Position numbers and translations under genes: made by a program. Below are positions 43,680 through 53,858 of a stretch of 64,000 nt of DNA, piece after piece. Source of the DNA: Nitrospira sp. (GTDB lineage: Bacteria; Nitrospirota; Nitrospiria; Nitrospirales; Nitrospiraceae); NCBI GenBank assembly GCA_029194675.1, contig JARFXP010000002.1, positions 806,001 to 870,000 of the forward strand. The letters are read 5' to 3'. The notes beneath the pieces are model-generated. The model was given only the letters and a program-made list of their open reading frames with translations, did not search any database and was not told the origin of the DNA. Numbering within the stretch: position 1 is the first letter of the stretch; each line of letters begins with the position of its first letter.

Positions 43680-44306
43680 ATGTGGCTCAAGACGCCTGCC
43701 AGCGCCGGCTTCTCTCTTCTGGTGTTCTGCACGGTGATGGTTCTGCCTCTGGACATCAGGGGTGAGACGCCAGGGCCCGCCCCAGTCATAGCACGCTTCA
43801 ACGGGGCACTGATCGAAGCCATGAGGGGTGGGAAGGCGTTGGGGTTCAGCGGCCGCTATCGACTGCTTGAGCCGGTCGTGACCGAGACCTTCTTGCCTCC
43901 GTACATGGCGAGCGTCTCTGTCGGCCGACACTGGAAGACGCTCACGGAGGAGCAGCAGCGGCAGTTTGAAACAATCTATGCCGAATGGTTGATTGCGAAC
44001 TATGCGAAGAATTTTCACGCCTACGCAGGAGAGCGCTTTGAGATCACGACACAGTCCCAGACGGCAGGCGGCGCTGCGGTCCTGAGCACACTTCTGAACG
44101 CGCAAGGCAAAGCAACCGAGTTCGACTACCGTCTGCGACTGACGGAGGATGCCTGGCACATTGTGGACATACGCATTTCGGGCGTGAGTCAGCTGGCCAA
44201 TACGCGCGCGCAATTTGTGAGCGTCCTGGATAAAAATGGCTTTGACGAGCTCGTGGCGTCGCTCAAACGAAAGATTCGGGAGTTCTCCCGGAGCGATGGC
44301 CAATGA
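43680..44306 (+). CDS. MlaC/Ttg2D family periplasmic lipid-binding protein, HpnM-like
   Basis: 208 residues. ATG 43680 follows AAGGAGGTCTGTTC and starts a signal peptide (SAGFSLLVFCTVMVLPLDIRGE). The mature part is MlaC-like: RYRLLEPVVTETFLPPYMASVSVG, WKTLTEEQQRQFETIYAEWLIANYAKNF and WHIVDIRISGVSQLANTRAQFVSVL. MlaC proteins carry phospholipids across the periplasm; HpnM relatives are linked to hopanoid transport with the RND protein HpnN, and an HpnN-like gene follows 65 bp later. The C-terminal KRKIREFS is normal. The gene seems intact although its transporter partner is not. Confidence 0.85.
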   Translation: MWLKTPASAGFSLLVFCTVMVLPLDIRGETPGPAPVIARFNGALIEAMRGGKALGFSGRYRLLEPVVTETFLPPYMASVSVGRHWKTLTEEQQRQFETIYAEWLIANYAKNFHAYAGERFEITTQSQTAGGAAVLSTLLNAQGKATEFDYRLRLTEDAWHIVDIRISGVSQLANTRAQFVSVLDKNGFDELVASLKRKIREFSRSDGQ

Positions 44307-44371
44307 GCCAAGGCCCACGGACTGACTGAGAGAAGCTGAAGGGCCAACACTTACACCGACCCGCATCACCC

Positions 44372-45963
44372 ATGTTCACCGAGCCTCCCCTGACCCGCAC
44401 ACAGCGCCTGCTGAGAGCCTGGGTGCTCCTCATTCAGCATCATGCCGGCGCCGTGCTCGTGGGCACTGTCCTGCTGACGCTTGGGACCCTCTATTACTCC
44501 GCCGTCAATTTCAAGCTCAACGCCGACATCCATGCCATGATGTCCGACAAGCTGTCCTACCGCGGATGGTACAAGGAGTTCGCCAAGGCCTTTCCACAAC
44601 AGAGCGACACCGTCGTCGTGGTCATCGACGGCATCACCACGGAACAGGCAGCGGCAGCACGGAAAGCTCTAGCCGAGCGACTGAGGAACGAACAGGCGCT
44701 CTTCGCCGACGTCTATGAACCAGGGGCCGGCGCGTTCTTTCAACAGAACGGCCTCCTGTACCTGAACACCGAAGAACTGGAGAGACTCGGAGACCGACTC
44801 TCGGCAGCCCAACCCCTTCTGGCGCTGCTCTCCAAGGACCTCAGCCTCCGCGGGCTGTTCGAGGTCGTTGAAAAGGCCTTGGCGCAAGCAGATCTCAGTG
44901 AGGCCCAAGACCGCACCCTTGCCCTCCTCCTCGACGGGATGAGCCACGCCTTCGCCGGCGCGGTTCACGGAACGGTCTACCCGATGTCATGGGAGGGCCT
45001 GGCGTTCGGCACAGAGCAGACCGCGAGGCAATGCCGCCAGTTCATCATCCTGAAGCCACGAGTCGCGGAGGCATCTCTGTCTGCGGGAAGCGTCCCCCTC
45101 GAGACCATTCGCCGGGTTGCCGGGCAGTTCGGCTACAATCAGACCGGAACCGCGCGCGTGCGGATCACCGGAGATTTCGCCCTTGCGTACGAGAACCTCC
45201 TCGAAGTCCGCAACAGCACCGGCATTGCGACCGTCGCGTCGCTCCTGCTTGTGGCGCTGGTCCTGTCTGTGGGGCTCTACTTCTCAGGGCGCCTCATCGT
45301 TTGCAGCCTGGTCACATTGCTCACGGGGCTCATCTGGTCCACCGCATTCGCGCTTGCCACCGTGGGCAGTCTCAACATGATCTCCGTCACCTTCGCCGTG
45401 CTGTTCATCGGACTGGGCATCGACTACAGCATACAGTTCTGCCTCAGATATCGGGAGCTGCTGCTGCAAAGCGGCCATCAGCAGACTAGCCTCACGTCGA
45501 CCGCCACCAGTGTCGGCAGAAGTCTCTTCTTCAGCGCTGCAACCACGGCCCTCGGCTTCTACGCCTTCGTTCCCACGGCCTATGCAGGCGTGGCTGAACT
45601 GGGCTTCATCTCAGGGTCGAGTATGTTCATCAGCTTCTTCGGAAACATCACCGTGTTGCCCGCTGTGCTGACCGTCCTCCCCGTGCAGGAGTGCCGGCGG
45701 GGGGACCCCTCCTGGCCCTGGCTCGTCGATCTGCCGTACCGGTATCCGCGCGGCATCGTCGCCGTCGGGGCACTGGGGGCGTTGGTCTCGCTCTTGGCCG
45801 TTCCACGAGTCTTCTTCGACTACAACCCCCTCAACCTCCACGACCAGTCATCAGAGTCTGTGAGAACTATGCAGGAACTCTTCTCTGTCTCGCGTTCCTC
45901 ATTCTTTCGACGCTGCTCTTCCTCCCATCATTGATGGTGCTGCTCAACGTGCGGCTTGAGTAA
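44372..45963 (+). pseudogene. HpnN-like RND/MMPL transporter with large internal deletion
   Basis: The frame gives 520 residues. It starts with a membrane anchor, then LNADIHAMMSDKLSYRGWYKEFAKAFP, the periplasmic loop and a first RND membrane domain (TGIATVASLLLVALVLSVGLY, FIGLGIDYSIQFCLRYRELL, SAATTALGFYAF), and reaches FFDYNPLNLHDQSSESVRTM, which opens the second half. There it breaks: from about 45875 the +1 frame reads LLCLAFLILSTLLFLPSLMVLLN, the last membrane helix, with stop at 45961-45963. Full HpnN is about 860-890 residues, so about 350 codons of the second half are gone. HpnN moves hopanoids to the outer membrane; this copy should be dead. Confidence 0.8.
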
Positions 45964-46047
45964 CGGGCATGAGCCGCCCGGATCAGCCGAGGACCGGCTG
46001 GTGAGGAACGGGTACGAGAGCTGTGTGATCTGAGTCACCGACCTGTC

Positions 46048-46083
46048 CGCTAGGGAACACTGGCCCTAGCGAACTCCCTAGGG
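46048..46083. promoter_or_regulatory. Inverted repeats with CTAGGG half-sites
   Basis: CGCTAGGG (46048-46055) pairs perfectly with CCCTAGCG (46064-46071) around an 8-base loop, and a further CCCTAGGG palindrome follows at 46076-46083. They lie directly before the sulfotransferase gene. GGGAAC follows CTAG in both CTAGGG units. The sequence could be a repressor site, or a terminator-like hairpin for the HpnN remnant, though no T run follows. Confidence 0.42.
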
Positions 46084-46137
46084 AACGTGTTACACAATGG
46101 CCGTGATCAATGTCTGGTGCGTCAACAGTTCTCATTA

Positions 46138-47454
46138 ATGGCTGAAGCTGAAGGAAAAGAAGTCGCCGTTCATCCTCTGGGACCCACCGTCCTCCCCCCG
46201 GCATGGGGCGGTCTGCCGGCATCCACCCGACAGCGCTGGACGGTGAGACGCTCCTTCCTCGTCCACACGATCAACGCGCTGAGCGGCATTGTCGGTCAGG
46301 CAGCATTGGCAAGCCTTGAGGAGGAGGAACTTATAACGGCGGCACGCCGCCGGGCCGGCCATGACGACTTTGGTGACGCCTCCTTTCGAGAACCCCTCCG
46401 CCGCCTCATTTCGGCTCTTCAGACGGAAGCCCATCTTCACCCTTTAGGGAGACTGGCCGCTCGTCGCGAACTGACCAGGCTCCTGGTCAACCGCTTGCGG
46501 CTGCAGGAAGATCGCAGGCGTCATCCCGGTATCGGTGAGCAGCACATTCGACGACCGATCATCATCACGGGCCTGCCCCGCACCGGGACGACGTTTCTCC
46601 ATGGCCTGCTGGCGCTTGACCCAGCCAACCGGGTTCCACGCACCTGGGAAACCCTGTACCCCAGCCCGCCGCCGGAGGCAGAGACGTACCTCGTTGACCG
46701 GCGCATTACCCTGGTTGATCGTGAGATCCGCTGGTTCCATCGAATGGTTCAGGACTTCAACCGTATTCACCCCGTCGGTGCAGAGCTTCCCGAGGAATGT
46801 CTCGTGATCTTCAGCCATTCTTTCATGAGTTACCAGTTTGCATCGACCCACCGGCTGCCGTCCTATCTTGACTGGCTTGAATCTCAGGACCTCCGCCTCT
46901 CATACGAGATGCACCGTAGGATTCTGCAGCACTTGCAGTGGCGGTGTCCGGGGGAGCGTTGGGTGTTGAAGGCGCCGGCTCATATGTTCGATTTCGAGGC
47001 GATGTTCGAGGCCTACCCTGACGCCTGTGTCGTGATGACACACCGCGACCCCATAGAGGTGACCGCTTCCCACGCCAGTCTGACGGCAACCCTCAAATCT
47101 GCCTTCAGCGACAATGTTGATCCTGTTGAAGTGGGACGAGAGTGCAGTCGAAGATGGTCCGAAGCTCTCCGCAGGGCGCTGCGTTCGCGCGACCGTGGCT
47201 GCGTTCCCTCGGAGCGCTTCCTCGATCTCTACTACACTGACTTGGTCGCTGACCCGGTGGCAGCTGTGGAACGAGTCTATGGACAGTTTGACCTGCCCTT
47301 GCCCGACGGACTTCGGGACAAGGTTCGGGAATTCGTGAACAGGAACCCAAGGAACCGTTTTGGGACACACCGGTATACCCTCCATGACTTTGGTTTGGAT
47401 CTTCAGGAGGAAGAGAAGAAGTATGCCGCCTACCGGGAACGGTTTCGCTTGTGA
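46138..47454 (+). CDS. Sulfotransferase family protein
   Basis: About 438 residues (GTG 46087 is an alternative start, adding 17). The PAPS 5'-phosphosulfate loop is seen in IIITGLPRTGTTFLHGLLALDP near residue 145, a conserved His-bearing strand is ERWVLKAPAHMFDFEAMFEAYPDA, and the 3'-phosphate-binding VVMTHRDPIEVTASH follows. The C-terminus has LDLYYTDLVADPVAAVERVYGQF, typical of the Sulfotransfer_3 family. The enzyme would move sulfate from PAPS to a hydroxyl or amine, cytoplasmic. Placed after lipid-transport genes, it may modify a lipid or sugar head group, which is inference. Its 3' end abuts an IS1182 scrap. Confidence 0.85.
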   Translation: MAEAEGKEVAVHPLGPTVLPPAWGGLPASTRQRWTVRRSFLVHTINALSGIVGQAALASLEEEELITAARRRAGHDDFGDASFREPLRRLISALQTEAHLHPLGRLAARRELTRLLVNRLRLQEDRRRHPGIGEQHIRRPIIITGLPRTGTTFLHGLLALDPANRVPRTWETLYPSPPPEAETYLVDRRITLVDREIRWFHRMVQDFNRIHPVGAELPEECLVIFSHSFMSYQFASTHRLPSYLDWLESQDLRLSYEMHRRILQHLQWRCPGERWVLKAPAHMFDFEAMFEAYPDACVVMTHRDPIEVTASHASLTATLKSAFSDNVDPVEVGRECSRRWSEALRRALRSRDRGCVPSERFLDLYYTDLVADPVAAVERVYGQFDLPLPDGLRDKVREFVNRNPRNRFGTHRYTLHDFGLDLQEEEKKYAAYRERFRL

Positions 47455-47622
47455 TGTCGGCCCGCCGGTCCGGGAGGCCCTTTGTTTTTGCGGACCGTAA
47501 CTCGCCAGGATGGGCTGGAGATTCAATTCCTCCGCTAGATCAGCCAGAAAGTACGCCAGGTGATCCTCCGACAACAACCACAGCGTCTCAGGATCATAGG
47601 GGCGAAAGGTCCGAATCGTCAT
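47455..47622 (-). mobile_element. IS1182-family transposase N-terminal remnant
   Basis: On the minus strand, behind a GGAGGC-like site, the frame starts MTIRTFRPYDPETLWLLSED and continues HLAYFLADLAEELNLQPILA, the conserved beginning of IS1182 transposases but lacking about ten residues in between. After about 55 codons it drifts into the antisense of the sulfotransferase gene. No catalytic domain or terminal repeats remain, so this is a scrap of an old insertion. The remaining 150 bp up to 47773 hold nothing recognised. Confidence 0.65.
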
Positions 47623-47773
47623 CACGCAGCCTCCTTGCTTCTCCCGACGTCGCAAGCTTTTACAGAAGTCGAAGGCCGCACACAAGTGTGCTAGGGCTAA
47701 TGTCGGACAGGTTCCTAGCTCAGCCCGACTATTTTTCTGTTCATTTTTTGCTGGAGGAATTGTGCATGGTGAG

Positions 47774-49096
47774 CTAGGTCCAGTCGTGGTTCATGATGGA
47801 TCGATCCCACCGAGACATTCTTCGTTGGGCAAAGTTGAGAAACCACGATGTGATATGGGCCTTGGTCACGGGAAGAGGAAGTCTTCTCAGCATAGACATT
47901 GGAGAGAAAAAACGACCGTACATCGTCCTGACGCGTTCATCGAGTTCCGATGCCGAACAGTTCTTCGGCCTGATTTCACAGGAGTTGCCGGGCCATCGAT
48001 TCAGTTGCGTTTCGTCAATGAGGCGATGCTCTGTTCTGAACCGGTCATATAGAGGTGTTCCTTTGTGGGGACGGAGCGTATAAAAGTAGGCCACCGGGAC
48101 TTTGTGATGTTCAAGGAACGCGAGCGTTGCGTCGAAGGCTTCCGGGCTCTCCTCGTCGTAGCCAAACACAAAATTCATGGAGTAGCTGATGCCCCGCTTA
48201 CGCAGGTTGGAGATGATCTCCTCATATTGGTCCACCTTATTGAATTTCTTGTTCATGGCGGCCAGTACCTCACGGCTGATACTTTCCATGCCCATATTCA
48301 CATGAAGCAACCCGCTCCTCTTGGCGAGATCCATGAACTCCTGATCTCGGCATAGGTACGCAGTCCACAGGGTTGACCAGCGGATCTTCAAGGGAACCAA
48401 CGCTTCCATGAGCTCCATCGAATGGTCTTTTTTCCCAGCGAACATACTATCGGCGAAAAAGACGTTCTTGGCCTTGATGTGTCTGATCTCCTCGACGATC
48501 TCCTGAACCGGGCGAAACCGATAGCGCGTGCCCACATAAAAACGTTCTGAGCAGAACTCGCACTTGAAAGGACATCCTCTGGAAGTTTGGACCGAATAGG
48601 TGTGCAGCCATTGAGGTCCCCTGCCGTTCATCAACTCATATCGCGGCAGGGGTAACCCTTTGAGGTCATGTGGGGCACTCGCACGATAGACCTTTTTGAG
48701 TCTTCCTACCGCTGCATCGTGCAACATCATCGGCCAAATATCTTCACCCTCTCCGATTCCGACGGCATCACAGTGTTCGGCAGCTTCGTCGCTATGGAAA
48801 AAGGTGTGGGGACCTCCCATCATCACAGGAATACCCCTGTCTCTGAACTTACGCGCGATATCGTAGGCACGGAAGGAATTGATCGTCCACGCGGTAATGG
48901 CAACCACGTCTACCGAGGCATCAAAGTCGATGTCCATTACCTGTTCGTCGACCAATTCAACGCGCCAATCGCGGGGTGTCAGCGCCGCAAGATAAGGGAG
49001 GGTGAGGCCTGCGAGGGTTCGCCTCTTGGTCTTATAGAGGGAGAAATCCGACTTGTTTCGATAGTGGCTTGGCTGAACAATCAGGAGCTTATGCAT
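47774..49096 (-). CDS. B12-binding-fold radical SAM protein
   Basis: 440 residues from ATG 49096, set by AGGAGGCCGGGT. The N-terminal part (MHKLLIVQPSHYRNKSDFSL, then VDVVAITAWTINSFRAYDIA, MGGPHTFFHSDEA, GIGEGEDIWP) is a cobalamin-binding-like fold without the DxHxxG motif. The radical SAM core has TSRGCPFKCEFCSERFYVG (CxxxCxxC) near residue 185 and NMGMESISREVLAAMNKKFN, then NFVFGYDEESPEAFDATL. The BchE-like architecture suits methylation or ring chemistry on a lipid or cofactor. It may belong with the epimerase/HpnM/sulfotransferase genes, but it faces them tail to tail and no substrate can be named. Confidence 0.82.
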   Translation of the reverse strand: MHKLLIVQPSHYRNKSDFSLYKTKRRTLAGLTLPYLAALTPRDWRVELVDEQVMDIDFDASVDVVAITAWTINSFRAYDIARKFRDRGIPVMMGGPHTFFHSDEAAEHCDAVGIGEGEDIWPMMLHDAAVGRLKKVYRASAPHDLKGLPLPRYELMNGRGPQWLHTYSVQTSRGCPFKCEFCSERFYVGTRYRFRPVQEIVEEIRHIKAKNVFFADSMFAGKKDHSMELMEALVPLKIRWSTLWTAYLCRDQEFMDLAKRSGLLHVNMGMESISREVLAAMNKKFNKVDQYEEIISNLRKRGISYSMNFVFGYDEESPEAFDATLAFLEHHKVPVAYFYTLRPHKGTPLYDRFRTEHRLIDETQLNRWPGNSCEIRPKNCSASELDERVRTMYGRFFSPMSMLRRLPLPVTKAHITSWFLNFAQRRMSRWDRSIMNHDWT

Positions 49097-49300
49097 ACCC
49101 GGCCTCCTTACACCTTGGTGGTGCCTTCCTAAGACTGAATGGCGTGTAATCATCCGTAAATCGGCTACCCAATGTCAAGGCTAAGGAAAGCAAAGGGGGG
49201 ACCTGTGAGGTGGAAGAAATAGCGGACGAGCGAATCCAAATTACTGCATGGTCGAGGCTGTTCGCAGCGCTAGCGGCCGTTCCCATACTGCCGGCCTCGC

Positions 49301-50041
49301 TCATTCCAACTTGCCGAGGCGCGATTGGAGTATGCTGATTGCGGCGATGGCGGCCGTTTCAGCTCTCAAGATCTGCCGACCAAGGGTAATGGGTACGACA
49401 TTCGCCTGCTCGGCTAGTTGGACTTCTTCTTTGCTCCAGCCTCCCTCCGGTCCGATCAAGACCAGCACGGAGCCGGTCACGTTTTGCGGTAGCTCGACTG
49501 TTTGTAAAGTCTTGCCTTCCCGTCGCTCGACAAGCATGAGCGTGATCGTGCCGGTCGCACGGCTGGTCAACAGTGCCGCGAGGGATCGTGTCGGGGCGAT
49601 CGTGGGCACGCGCCACTGTTCGGACTGCTGAGCGGCTTCTAAGGCGATACGCTGCCATCGGGCAAGCTGATGGCCCACGCGGTCTGCTTTGAGTTGTACT
49701 ACACTCTGTCGGCTTTCCATCGGCACGAGTTCATCCATGCCCAGCTCGGTAGCTTTCTGAATCACCCAGTCCATTTTCTCGCCCTTGAGTAACGCTTGTC
49801 CAAGCATCAGAAAAGGAGCCATCGGCGCCGGCTGGGTGATGGTCTCGATGATTCGTCCGGTCAAACGTTGCTTTGTGACCGCCGTGATCTCCGTACGATA
49901 GTGGTGGCTCACTCCATCGCCGAAGAGAACGATTTCGCCGACTCGGATGCGCAAGCTGTCTCGGAGATGCACGAGCATATCGCCGGTGACCGATATCGTC
50001 TGTTGACTCATGCACTCAGGGGGGACGAAAAACACGGGCAT
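49301..50041 (-). CDS. rsmE: 16S rRNA (uracil1498-N3)-methyltransferase
   Basis: 246 residues of the SPOUT class. An N-terminal PUA-like part (MPVFFVPPECMSQQTISVTGD, then HLRDSLRIRVGEIVLFGDG), then ALLKGEKMDWVIQKATELGMDELVP and the knotted SAM-binding region VLVLIGPEGGWSKEEVQLA with ITLGRQILRAETAAIAAISIL at the end. It methylates U1498 of the ribosomal small-subunit RNA in the cytoplasm. It follows dnaJ by 42 bp on the same strand, a widespread arrangement, so it is probably part of the heat-shock transcript. Confidence 0.95.
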   Translation of the reverse strand: MPVFFVPPECMSQQTISVTGDMLVHLRDSLRIRVGEIVLFGDGVSHHYRTEITAVTKQRLTGRIIETITQPAPMAPFLMLGQALLKGEKMDWVIQKATELGMDELVPMESRQSVVQLKADRVGHQLARWQRIALEAAQQSEQWRVPTIAPTRSLAALLTSRATGTITLMLVERREGKTLQTVELPQNVTGSVLVLIGPEGGWSKEEVQLAEQANVVPITLGRQILRAETAAIAAISILQSRLGKLE

Positions 50042-50083
50042 GCGGGAACTCTGTGGGTTGCAACCCGGATGAGGAGGGGCAGA

Positions 50084-51217
50084 TTACTCGAAGAAGGTCT
50101 TCATCTTATCGAAGAAGCCCTCGTCGTTGGCTTCCATGGTCATGCCGCTTTCTTTCGCGTACTCCACCAGCAGTTCTTTTTGTCTGGCCGTCAATTTGGT
50201 GGGAATCTTGACCTTGATCGTATAGACCTGATCGCCTGTCGAACCTCCCTTCAGGCTGGGAATCCCCAACCCTTTAATCCGAAGGACCTTGTCATGTTGT
50301 GTGCCGGGCGGCACTTTAATGACAGTTTCTCCCTTGAGGGTCGGGACTTCCACTTTTCCACCGAGAACGGCTGTGACAAGGTTGATGGGCACATCACAGG
50401 CGATATCGAGGCCCTTGCGATGAAAAATTTGATGAGGCCTGACAGTAACGGCCACATAGAGGTCGCCGGGAGGCCCACCGTTCGGACCATGCTCTCCTTC
50501 GTTGGAGAGACGAAGTCGCATGCCGGTCTCTATGCCGGCTGGGATATGGACGGCGATGGTGCGTTCTTTGTAAATCCGTTGGCGCCCTTGGCAGGCCAAG
50601 CAGGGTTCCGTGACAAAGTGGCCGGTGCCTTCACATTGACCACAAGGTCGGCTGACACTGAAGAACCCCTGCTGAAAGCGTAGTTGCCCCGCGCCTTTGC
50701 AGCTGGCACATGGCTTGATGGCTGCTGCCGACTTTGCGCCGGTCCCTTTGCAGTCGACGCAAATTTCCCAGCGCGGGATCTTGAGTTTGGCCTCTTTCCC
50801 GTAGACGGCTTCCTCAAACGTGATTTCGAGGTTGTATTGGAGATCGTTGCCACGTTCAGCACGAGTTGCCCCGCCTCCTCGCGCTTGGCCGAAAAAATCC
50901 TCGAAGATGTCATTGAACACATCCCCGAATCCGCCGCGTCCGAAATCAAACCCTTCAAAACCAGGCCCACCTTGCTGTGCGCCGGCATGGCCGAACATGT
51001 CGTAGCGCTTTCGCTTTTCCTGATCGCTCAGTATTTCGTAGGCTTCGTTGATTTCTTTGAATTTTTCTTCGGCGGACTTCTTCTGATGGTCGCCGGCGTG
51101 GAGATCCGGATGGTGCTGGCGGGCTAGTTTCCGGTACGCCTTCTTCAGCTCGTCGTCGGAGACGTTCCGATCAACACCGAGTGTTTCGTAGTAATCGCGT
51201 TTTGACACGGATGCCAT
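50084..51217 (-). CDS. dnaJ: Chaperone protein DnaJ
   Basis: 377 residues from [15 protein letters not shown] (start 51217; a longer upstream frame includes the intergenic hairpin and is not used). The J domain has the HPD motif in [11 protein letters not shown] near residue 35, a Gly-Phe stretch [16 protein letters not shown] follows, and four zinc repeats are seen ([32 protein letters not shown]). The C-terminal substrate-binding part ends at DKMKTFFE. DnaJ hands unfolded proteins to DnaK and stimulates its ATPase. It lies 74 bp after dnaK, with a perfect hairpin between. Confidence 0.98.
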   Translation of the reverse strand: MASVSKRDYYETLGVDRNVSDDELKKAYRKLARQHHPDLHAGDHQKKSAEEKFKEINEAYEILSDQEKRKRYDMFGHAGAQQGGPGFEGFDFGRGGFGDVFNDIFEDFFGQARGGGATRAERGNDLQYNLEITFEEAVYGKEAKLKIPRWEICVDCKGTGAKSAAAIKPCASCKGAGQLRFQQGFFSVSRPCGQCEGTGHFVTEPCLACQGRQRIYKERTIAVHIPAGIETGMRLRLSNEGEHGPNGGPPGDLYVAVTVRPHQIFHRKGLDIACDVPINLVTAVLGGKVEVPTLKGETVIKVPPGTQHDKVLRIKGLGIPSLKGGSTGDQVYTIKVKIPTKLTARQKELLVEYAKESGMTMEANDEGFFDKMKTFFE

Positions 51218-51237
51218 TGTGCTCAAAATGCATTGAT

Positions 51238-51272
51238 GAACCGAGTTCCCGATCAAGCCGAAAACTCGGTTC
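51238..51272 (-). terminator. Perfect 10-bp hairpin between dnaK and dnaJ
   Basis: GAACCGAGTT and AACTCGGTTC are perfect complements around a 15-base loop, in the 74-bp gap after dnaK. No T run follows on the transcribed strand, so instead of a full intrinsic terminator it may be a partial terminator or an RNA-processing or stability element that lowers dnaJ relative to dnaK. Confidence 0.5.
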
Positions 51273-51291
51273 TCTGATGCGCTATTCTATG

Positions 51292-53214
51292 CTATTTCCT
51301 GTCTTTGTCTACTTCTTCAAATTCTGCGTCCACGACTTTCTCGTCGGTCTTGGTCTCGCCGGCACTGCTGTCCGGAGACGAAGCGCCAGGCTGCGGGCCT
51401 GGAGATGCGGCGGCTTTCTTATACATCTCCTCGGCTAACTTATGTGATGCCGTCATGAGCGATTGAGTCGCTGATTCGATGGCCTCGGCATCGGTACCCT
51501 CGAGCGCCTTCTTGACGGCTGCGACGGCATCCTGGATTTTTGTCTTTTCCTCAGCGGAGACTTTGTCACCGTATTCCGTGATGTTTTTCTCGGTTTGATA
51601 GACCAGACTATCCGCCTGGTTCTTGGCTTCCGCCAATTTACGGCGTTTTTTGTCGTCTTCGGTGTGCGACTGCGCGTCTCGGACGAGCTTTTCGACTTCG
51701 TCTTTGCTGAGACCGCTGGAAGCCGTGATCTTGATGGATTGTTCTTTCTGGGTGGCCAGATCCTTAGCCGATACGTGCACGATGCCGTTGGCATCGATAT
51801 CGAACGTCACTTCAATCTGCGGCATGCCGCGAGGCGCCGGTGGAATGCCGACCAAGTCGAACTGCCCAAGTAGTTTGTTGTCATTCGCCATTTCCCGTTC
51901 GCCTTGGAAGACGCGGATGGTGACGGCCGTTTGATTATCGGCTGCCGTCGAGAACACCTGGCTCTTTTTGGTCGGAACGGTCGTGTTACGCTCGATGAGC
52001 TTGGTGAATACGCCCCCCAGCGTCTCAATGCCCAACGACAATGGAGTCACATCGAGGAGCAGAACGTCCTTGACCTCTCCTTTGAGGACTCCGCCTTGGA
52101 TGCCGGCCCCAATGGCGACGACTTCGTCGGGATTCACTCCACGGTGTGGTTCCTTTCCGAAGAAGTCCTTCACCGCTTGGATCACTTTCGGCATGCGGGT
52201 CATGCCGCCGACCAGCACGATTTCTTGGATATCCTTGGCGGTGACGCCTGCGTCGGACAAGGCCTTACGGCAAGGCTCGATCGTGCGCAGAATCAAGTCG
52301 TCCACCAGCTGTTCGAGCTTGGCTCGCGTCAGTTTCGTGACCATGTGCTTGGGACCGCTGGCATCGGCTGTGATGAAGGGCAGGTTGAGTTCTGTTTCTT
52401 GGGACGATGACAGCTCGATCTTGGCCCGTTCCGCCGATTCTTTCAGGCGTTGAAGCGCCATTCGGTCTTTCCGCAGATCGATGCCCTGATCTTTTTTGAA
52501 CTCATCGACCAGCCAATCCATCACGCGTTGATCGAAGTCATCACCCCCGAGATAGGTATCACCATTGGTGGATTTCACCTCGAAGACGCCTTCCCCGATT
52601 TCAAGCACGGAGATATCGAAGGTCCCGCCGCCCAGATCGTACACGGCAATCCGTTCGTCTTTCTTCTTGTCAAGGCCGTAGGCGAGGGAGGCAGCTGTCG
52701 GTTCATTGATGATACGCAGGACGTTCAGACCGGCAATCTGGCCGGCATCTTTGGTTGCCTGGCGCTGGCTGTCGTCAAAATAGGCAGGGACAGTCACAAC
52801 GGCCTCAGTGACCTTTTCGCCGAGGTAGTCCTCAGCGGTCTGCCGCATTTTCTGCAGGATCATCGCTGAGATTTCCGGTGGGCTATAGCGCTTGCCGCGC
52901 AATTCCACGTGGGCATCGCCGTTGTCGGCCTCAACGACTTTATAGGGGAGCCGCTTCAGGGCTTCTTGAACCTCACGGCTCTTGAACTTGCGGCCCATCA
53001 GGCGCTTGACGGAGAAAATAGTGTTCTCGGGGTTGGTAATCGCTTGCCGTTTTGCGATTTGCCCGACCAGCCGTTCACTTTTATCGGTGATGGCAACGAC
53101 GGAAGGAGTGGTCCGGCTCCCTTCGGCGTTGGCGATCACGACGGGGTCTCCGCCGCTCATAATCGCCACACAAGAGTTGGTGGTCCCGAGATCGATACCG
53201 ATGACTTTACCCAT
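51292..53214 (-). CDS. dnaK: Chaperone protein DnaK (Hsp70)
   Basis: 640 residues, full length. The N-terminal ATPase has [52 protein letters not shown] and [13 protein letters not shown]. The substrate domain starts near residue 395 after the linker [19 protein letters not shown] helical lid follows, with a C-terminal tail ending [12 protein letters not shown]. It binds exposed hydrophobic segments in cycles of ATP hydrolysis with DnaJ and GrpE. GrpE is encoded 41 bp upstream on the same strand and DnaJ is downstream. No hrcA repressor or CIRCE element was seen in front of the operon. Confidence 0.99.
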   Translation of the reverse strand: MGKVIGIDLGTTNSCVAIMSGGDPVVIANAEGSRTTPSVVAITDKSERLVGQIAKRQAITNPENTIFSVKRLMGRKFKSREVQEALKRLPYKVVEADNGDAHVELRGKRYSPPEISAMILQKMRQTAEDYLGEKVTEAVVTVPAYFDDSQRQATKDAGQIAGLNVLRIINEPTAASLAYGLDKKKDERIAVYDLGGGTFDISVLEIGEGVFEVKSTNGDTYLGGDDFDQRVMDWLVDEFKKDQGIDLRKDRMALQRLKESAERAKIELSSSQETELNLPFITADASGPKHMVTKLTRAKLEQLVDDLILRTIEPCRKALSDAGVTAKDIQEIVLVGGMTRMPKVIQAVKDFFGKEPHRGVNPDEVVAIGAGIQGGVLKGEVKDVLLLDVTPLSLGIETLGGVFTKLIERNTTVPTKKSQVFSTAADNQTAVTIRVFQGEREMANDNKLLGQFDLVGIPPAPRGMPQIEVTFDIDANGIVHVSAKDLATQKEQSIKITASSGLSKDEVEKLVRDAQSHTEDDKKRRKLAEAKNQADSLVYQTEKNITEYGDKVSAEEKTKIQDAVAAVKKALEGTDAEAIESATQSLMTASHKLAEEMYKKAAASPGPQPGASSPDSSAGETKTDEKVVDAEFEEVDKDRK

Positions 53215-53255
53215 TGGTGGACTCCTTCCTTCTCGACAACGACGACTGAATCAGG

Positions 53256-53837
53256 TCAGTTCGTCGTTGAGTCATGTTCGCTTGGACGGGCCGGGCCCGA
53301 CGATACACTGACCATTGCCGCCCGCAGTATCCTATCGTGCAGCCGATACCCTTTTTGAAACTCGTCCAATACTTTATTCGCCGGTATGTCGTTCGATGGC
53401 CCATACGAGACGGCCTGATGTGCGCTTGGATCGAAGTCCTGACCGGATGTTTCGATCGCCTGCACACCGAACTTGGCTAGGATGCCGGATAGTTGCTTGA
53501 GTGTCAGTTCCACACCCTGGACGAGCGCCGAATCGCCTCGGTTGGTCTGAGCCGCCTTGATCGCCCGCTCCAGGTTATCGACAACCGACAGCAGCTCTTT
53601 GAGAAGCTGTTCATTCCCGAATCGAATCTGCTCACGCTGGTCACGTTGGGTCAGCCGTTTATAGTTTTCAAATTCCGCGGCCAGCCGGAGATACTTGTCA
53701 TTGAGCGCTTTACACTCTTCCGTCTTGCCGGCCAATTCTTCCTGACCCGAGGGGCCTGCATCTGTGACGCGAGAATTTTCCTCTAAGTTATCGATTGTAT
53801 TGGTGTTTATTTTTTCCTGCTCTTGGTCGTCACTCAT
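53256..53837 (-). CDS. grpE: Nucleotide exchange factor GrpE
   Basis: 193 residues. An acidic N-terminal stretch, a long helix (LAGKTEECKALNDKYLRLAAEFENYKRLTQRDQREQIRFGNE) and VVDNLERAIKAAQ lead to the C-terminal beta part, with FGVQAIETSGQDFDPSAHQAVSY near residue 135 and the signature ANKVLDEFQKGYRLHDRILRAAMVSV. GrpE releases ADP from DnaK. It is the first gene of grpE-dnaK-dnaJ-rsmE. The last residues (PARPSEHDSTTN) are disordered. Confidence 0.97.
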   Translation of the reverse strand: MSDDQEQEKINTNTIDNLEENSRVTDAGPSGQEELAGKTEECKALNDKYLRLAAEFENYKRLTQRDQREQIRFGNEQLLKELLSVVDNLERAIKAAQTNRGDSALVQGVELTLKQLSGILAKFGVQAIETSGQDFDPSAHQAVSYGPSNDIPANKVLDEFQKGYRLHDRILRAAMVSVSSGPARPSEHDSTTN

Positions 53838-53858
53838 GCTGATACCCGTACAAGCGGG

